Origin: an uncultured Bacteroidia bacterium
GTDB taxonomy: Bacteria; Bacteroidota; Bacteroidia; Bacteroidales; UBA932
Length of the DNA: 64,000 nt
Direction of reading: 5' to 3'
Assembly (NCBI GenBank): GCA_902780935.1
Contig: CACZHP010000010.1
Span: forward strand, 1-64,000
The position numbers were made by a program, and so were the translations under genes. Position 1 is the stretch's first letter; the number at the start of each line of letters is the position of its first letter. Shown here in pieces: positions 62,007-64,000 of the stretch. Below the pieces are notes generated by a model. That model was not told the origin of the DNA and made no database searches. It saw nothing but the letters and a program-made list of their open reading frames with translations.

Positions 62007-64000
62007 TTATTCACCACCTTCGGTGCCAGTGGTCTCACCACCTTCGCCAGGGGTCTCACCGCCTTCGCCAGGGGTCTCACCGCCTTCGCCAGGGGTCTCG
62101 CCACCGGGCTGGTCGCCACCGGGCTGGTCGCCACCGGGCTGGTCGCCACCGGGCTCGTCGCCACCGGGCTCGTCACCACCGGGCTCGTCACCGCCGGGCT
62201 CGTCACCACCGGGGGTCTCGCCACCTTCGCCAGAAGCGGAGCTGTCGTTCTGCCCACCAATGGTCTTGGCGACAGGGACTGTGATCCAGTCAGAGTTGAT
62301 CCAACCGAAGCCGTAGCCAACCTTGGCCTTGACATAGAGGTTGAAGTCAGCTGTGACATTCACACCACTGTTCTTGTAGGTGAGATAACCGCTCTCGTTA
62401 GCAGGAACCTCTTTCTCGACACCACTCTGAGGATCCACCATCTTCTCGCCGGCAGCGATCTGCTTGATGACAAGGTTAGCATCCTCAAGAGCAGCGCGCT
62501 TGCCACCCCAGTCAGTCTCGATGTTGTCAGTGTCAACTATGACATTGAAAGGACCGTAGTACTTCCAGAGGAAGGCGTTCTGCTTTCCAGGGATAGGCTT
62601 CTTGTTGCTATCAAATTCGTTGATGAACTTGTAGTCACGCCAATCGATAGGATCGAGGAGATCCTGGATGTCGATGTAGGAGCCCGGATCACCGTAGTTG
62701 ACGGCATCAATGAAGCCTTCAGCGGACTTGGTCGTGAGATCAAGAGGACGCAGGATGTTCGCGCGGAAGTGATCAGCGTCGTCGAAGGTCACGTCAAGCT
62801 CCTTAGGATTGTCAGTCTTGCTGCAGAGGTATGCCTTGGCGCCGATGTAGGTGTACATGACACCAGTGTTGATAAGGGTGTCAGCAACCTGGGAATCGGT
62901 CTGGTCCTTGTTGAGCTTCGCGAAGAGCTTATCAGCGACATCGCTCTTGGCCCAGACAAAGACATTGTTGTACTTGACAGGGTCATTCAGCTTAAGTCCA
63001 CCAAGCTTCGTGATTTCATCCTTAGAATACTCATTATTCTGGAAGTCATTGAAGATGACAGCGACAATCTGAGTGTCAGTGACAGCCTTCTTGTCAGCAT
63101 CGAGGATAACAGCCTTGAGGATGCTGGTCAGACCCTCACCTTCCTCTTCTTCCTCAGGATCAGTGTCCTTAGGATCCTCGACGAAGAACTCGACCTTAAG
63201 GTCACCGATCTCCTCGATCTTCTCATCGTGAGGCTTGCAGAAGAAGTAGACAATGGAGTCAATAGGAACCTTCCTGGCCTCGTCAGCATAAACCTTGCCT
63301 TCCTTATTGGTGAAGAAGGAGGAGTTGACATTTACGACCATCTGGGCGTGAGTGCTGACAGTGTCGCCGGAGGCAGGAGCAAGCACATTGTACTTGGTGG
63401 CCTCGTAGCCGCTGGTCCAGCGCTCAGGGATGTAGTTGCCAGCGTGGGTCAGCTTGACAGTCTTGCTGATCTCGTCACCGACAGTGGCCTTGAGCAGGAT
63501 GTTGAATCCGGACTTGGTCTCCTTGTTCTGGTACCTGGCGATGATGGAAACTTCCTCACCGGCATACTCCCACATATCCTCAGGAGAAAGAGTCCACTTG
63601 ACGACGTGGGTACCCTCGACAGGATCGATGCAGACATCGGTCAGAGTTCCGATGGTGTCCTCAACGCCCTTAGGAAGGACAACGACGAGAGTGTCATAGA
63701 GGCTGTGGAAGTCCTGCTTCTTCAGACCCTTCTTATTGTAGACCTCAACGTTCATGTCGTGGACAGTGGTGAAGAGGCTGTCGCCGTCGCAGTTGAAGTG
63801 GAAGACGTTCTCACCGTCGTCCTTGGCATCCCTTCTGGGAACAAGCTCGACCTGGATATCCTCCTCAACGGACTCGTCGATGAAGACCTTGATGTAAGCG
63901 ACGTTGATGATGTCCTCGCCGTGCATGAGCTTAACACGGATGATCGGGGTACGGCCGACAGCGGCGATACCGGCGGTCTCGTAGACGCGAGGGATGAACA
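62007..64000 (-). CDS. Exported or surface protein with Gly/Pro/Asp/Glu tandem-repeat tail (5' part cut off)
   Basis: The frame is open to the right window edge with no stop, so the N-terminus lies outside; the visible part is 664 codons. The upper region is acidic and beta-rich without a clear domain. Repeated sections with the pattern T-x-x-x-(D/N)x-V-x-V suggest Ig-like modules. The last 75 residues are low-complexity: seven PGGDE/PGGDQ units, then GEGGETP units, ending GTEGGE. No sorting signal or T9SS tail is seen. Function is not recognised; a surface or matrix role is a guess. Confidence 0.6.
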   Translation of the reverse strand, partial: FIPRVYETAGIAAVGRTPIIRVKLMHGEDIINVAYIKVFIDESVEEDIQVELVPRRDAKDDGENVFHFNCDGDSLFTTVHDMNVEVYNKKGLKKQDFHSLYDTLVVVLPKGVEDTIGTLTDVCIDPVEGTHVVKWTLSPEDMWEYAGEEVSIIARYQNKETKSGFNILLKATVGDEISKTVKLTHAGNYIPERWTSGYEATKYNVLAPASGDTVSTHAQMVVNVNSSFFTNKEGKVYADEARKVPIDSIVYFFCKPHDEKIEEIGDLKVEFFVEDPKDTDPEEEEEGEGLTSILKAVILDADKKAVTDTQIVAVIFNDFQNNEYSKDEITKLGGLKLNDPVKYNNVFVWAKSDVADKLFAKLNKDQTDSQVADTLINTGVMYTYIGAKAYLCSKTDNPKELDVTFDDADHFRANILRPLDLTTKSAEGFIDAVNYGDPGSYIDIQDLLDPIDWRDYKFINEFDSNKKPIPGKQNAFLWKYYGPFNVIVDTDNIETDWGGKRAALEDANLVIKQIAAGEKMVDPQSGVEKEVPANESGYLTYKNSGVNVTADFNLYVKAKVGYGFGWINSDWITVPVAKTIGGQNDSSASGEGGETPGGDEPGGDEPGGDEPGGDEPGGDQPGGDQPGGDQPGGETPGEGGETPGEGGETPGEGGETTGTEGGE
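62040..62222 (-). repeat. In-frame tandem repeats in the surface-protein gene
   Basis: Near 62040-62100 a 21-bp unit containing CCTTCGCCAGGGGTCTCACC recurs about three times. From about 62100 to 62215 a 15-bp unit (like TCGCCACCGGGCTGG) recurs seven to eight times with CTGG or CTCG variants. Unit lengths are multiples of three, so gain or loss keeps the frame. Confidence 0.85.

Overview
This window looks like a chromosomal segment of a member of the Bacteroidota, most likely order Bacteroidales. The evidence is a Bacteroidetes-style dcw cluster without ddl or murB, FtsL/MraY/AtpB proteins of the form seen in that phylum, many promoters of the TAnnTTTG type, NamZ (DUF1343), DUF1573, DUF3108 and CotH proteins, and an Rnf complex. 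Base composition is moderately GC-rich with GC-rich third positions, which produces many long antisense shadow frames. It resembles gut or rumen Bacteroidales, but the genus cannot be fixed by reading alone.

Layout. 1-15833 (+): a complete division and cell-wall cluster, mraZ-rsmH-ftsL-ftsI-murE-mraY-murD-ftsW-murG-murC-ftsQ-ftsA-ftsZ, headed by a MraZ-box-like array of 10-bp spaced repeats, followed by gltX. 17589-20589: two divergent exported accessory enzymes (SGNH esterase, sialidase-like). 20596-32837 (-): a long co-directional run with two M23 peptidases, a MerR regulator, Nif3, a zinc-ribbon coiled-coil protein, dnaB, a DUF3108 protein, rseC, rnfBCDGEA and a small outer-membrane barrel. 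32924-41906 (+): alaS, an LptF/G permease fused in frame to methionyl-tRNA formyltransferase, thiamine pyrophosphokinase, a membrane polyferredoxin and an exported Fe-S aldo/keto reductase. 41901-53225: exported accessory proteins (beta-helix protein, phosphodiesterase, two DUF3857 proteins, Gfo/Idh oxidoreductase, CotH protein, NamZ) and a tRNA-Ser(GGA). 53321-60164 (-): the F-type ATP synthase operon atpDCBEFHAG. 60286-64000 (-): an OmpA-family protein, a DUF1573 lipoprotein and a repeat-tailed surface protein cut by the window edge.

How the genes work together. The left third builds lipid II and the divisome. The Rnf complex (with RseC) links ferredoxin/NAD redox chemistry to an ion gradient that the ATP synthase could use; its c subunit looks proton-type. 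The polyferredoxin and aldo/keto reductase form a second redox pair. The accessory genes point to glycan, peptidoglycan and phosphoester scavenging.

Most unusual feature. Three small families of hairpin-forming repeats (called A, B and C here) sit inside otherwise core genes without breaking the frame: A in ftsA and fmt and beside atpA and atpD, B in fmt and in the polyferredoxin gene (83 bp, same element in opposite orientations) plus one intergenic copy, C twice in atpG and once in atpH. Flanking arms differ between copies but stay self-complementary, and the families share the decamer AGCGAAGCGA. This resembles the protein-embedded palindromic elements of Rickettsia and REP-type elements. 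Together with the LptF-Fmt fusion it is the best candidate for something undescribed here.
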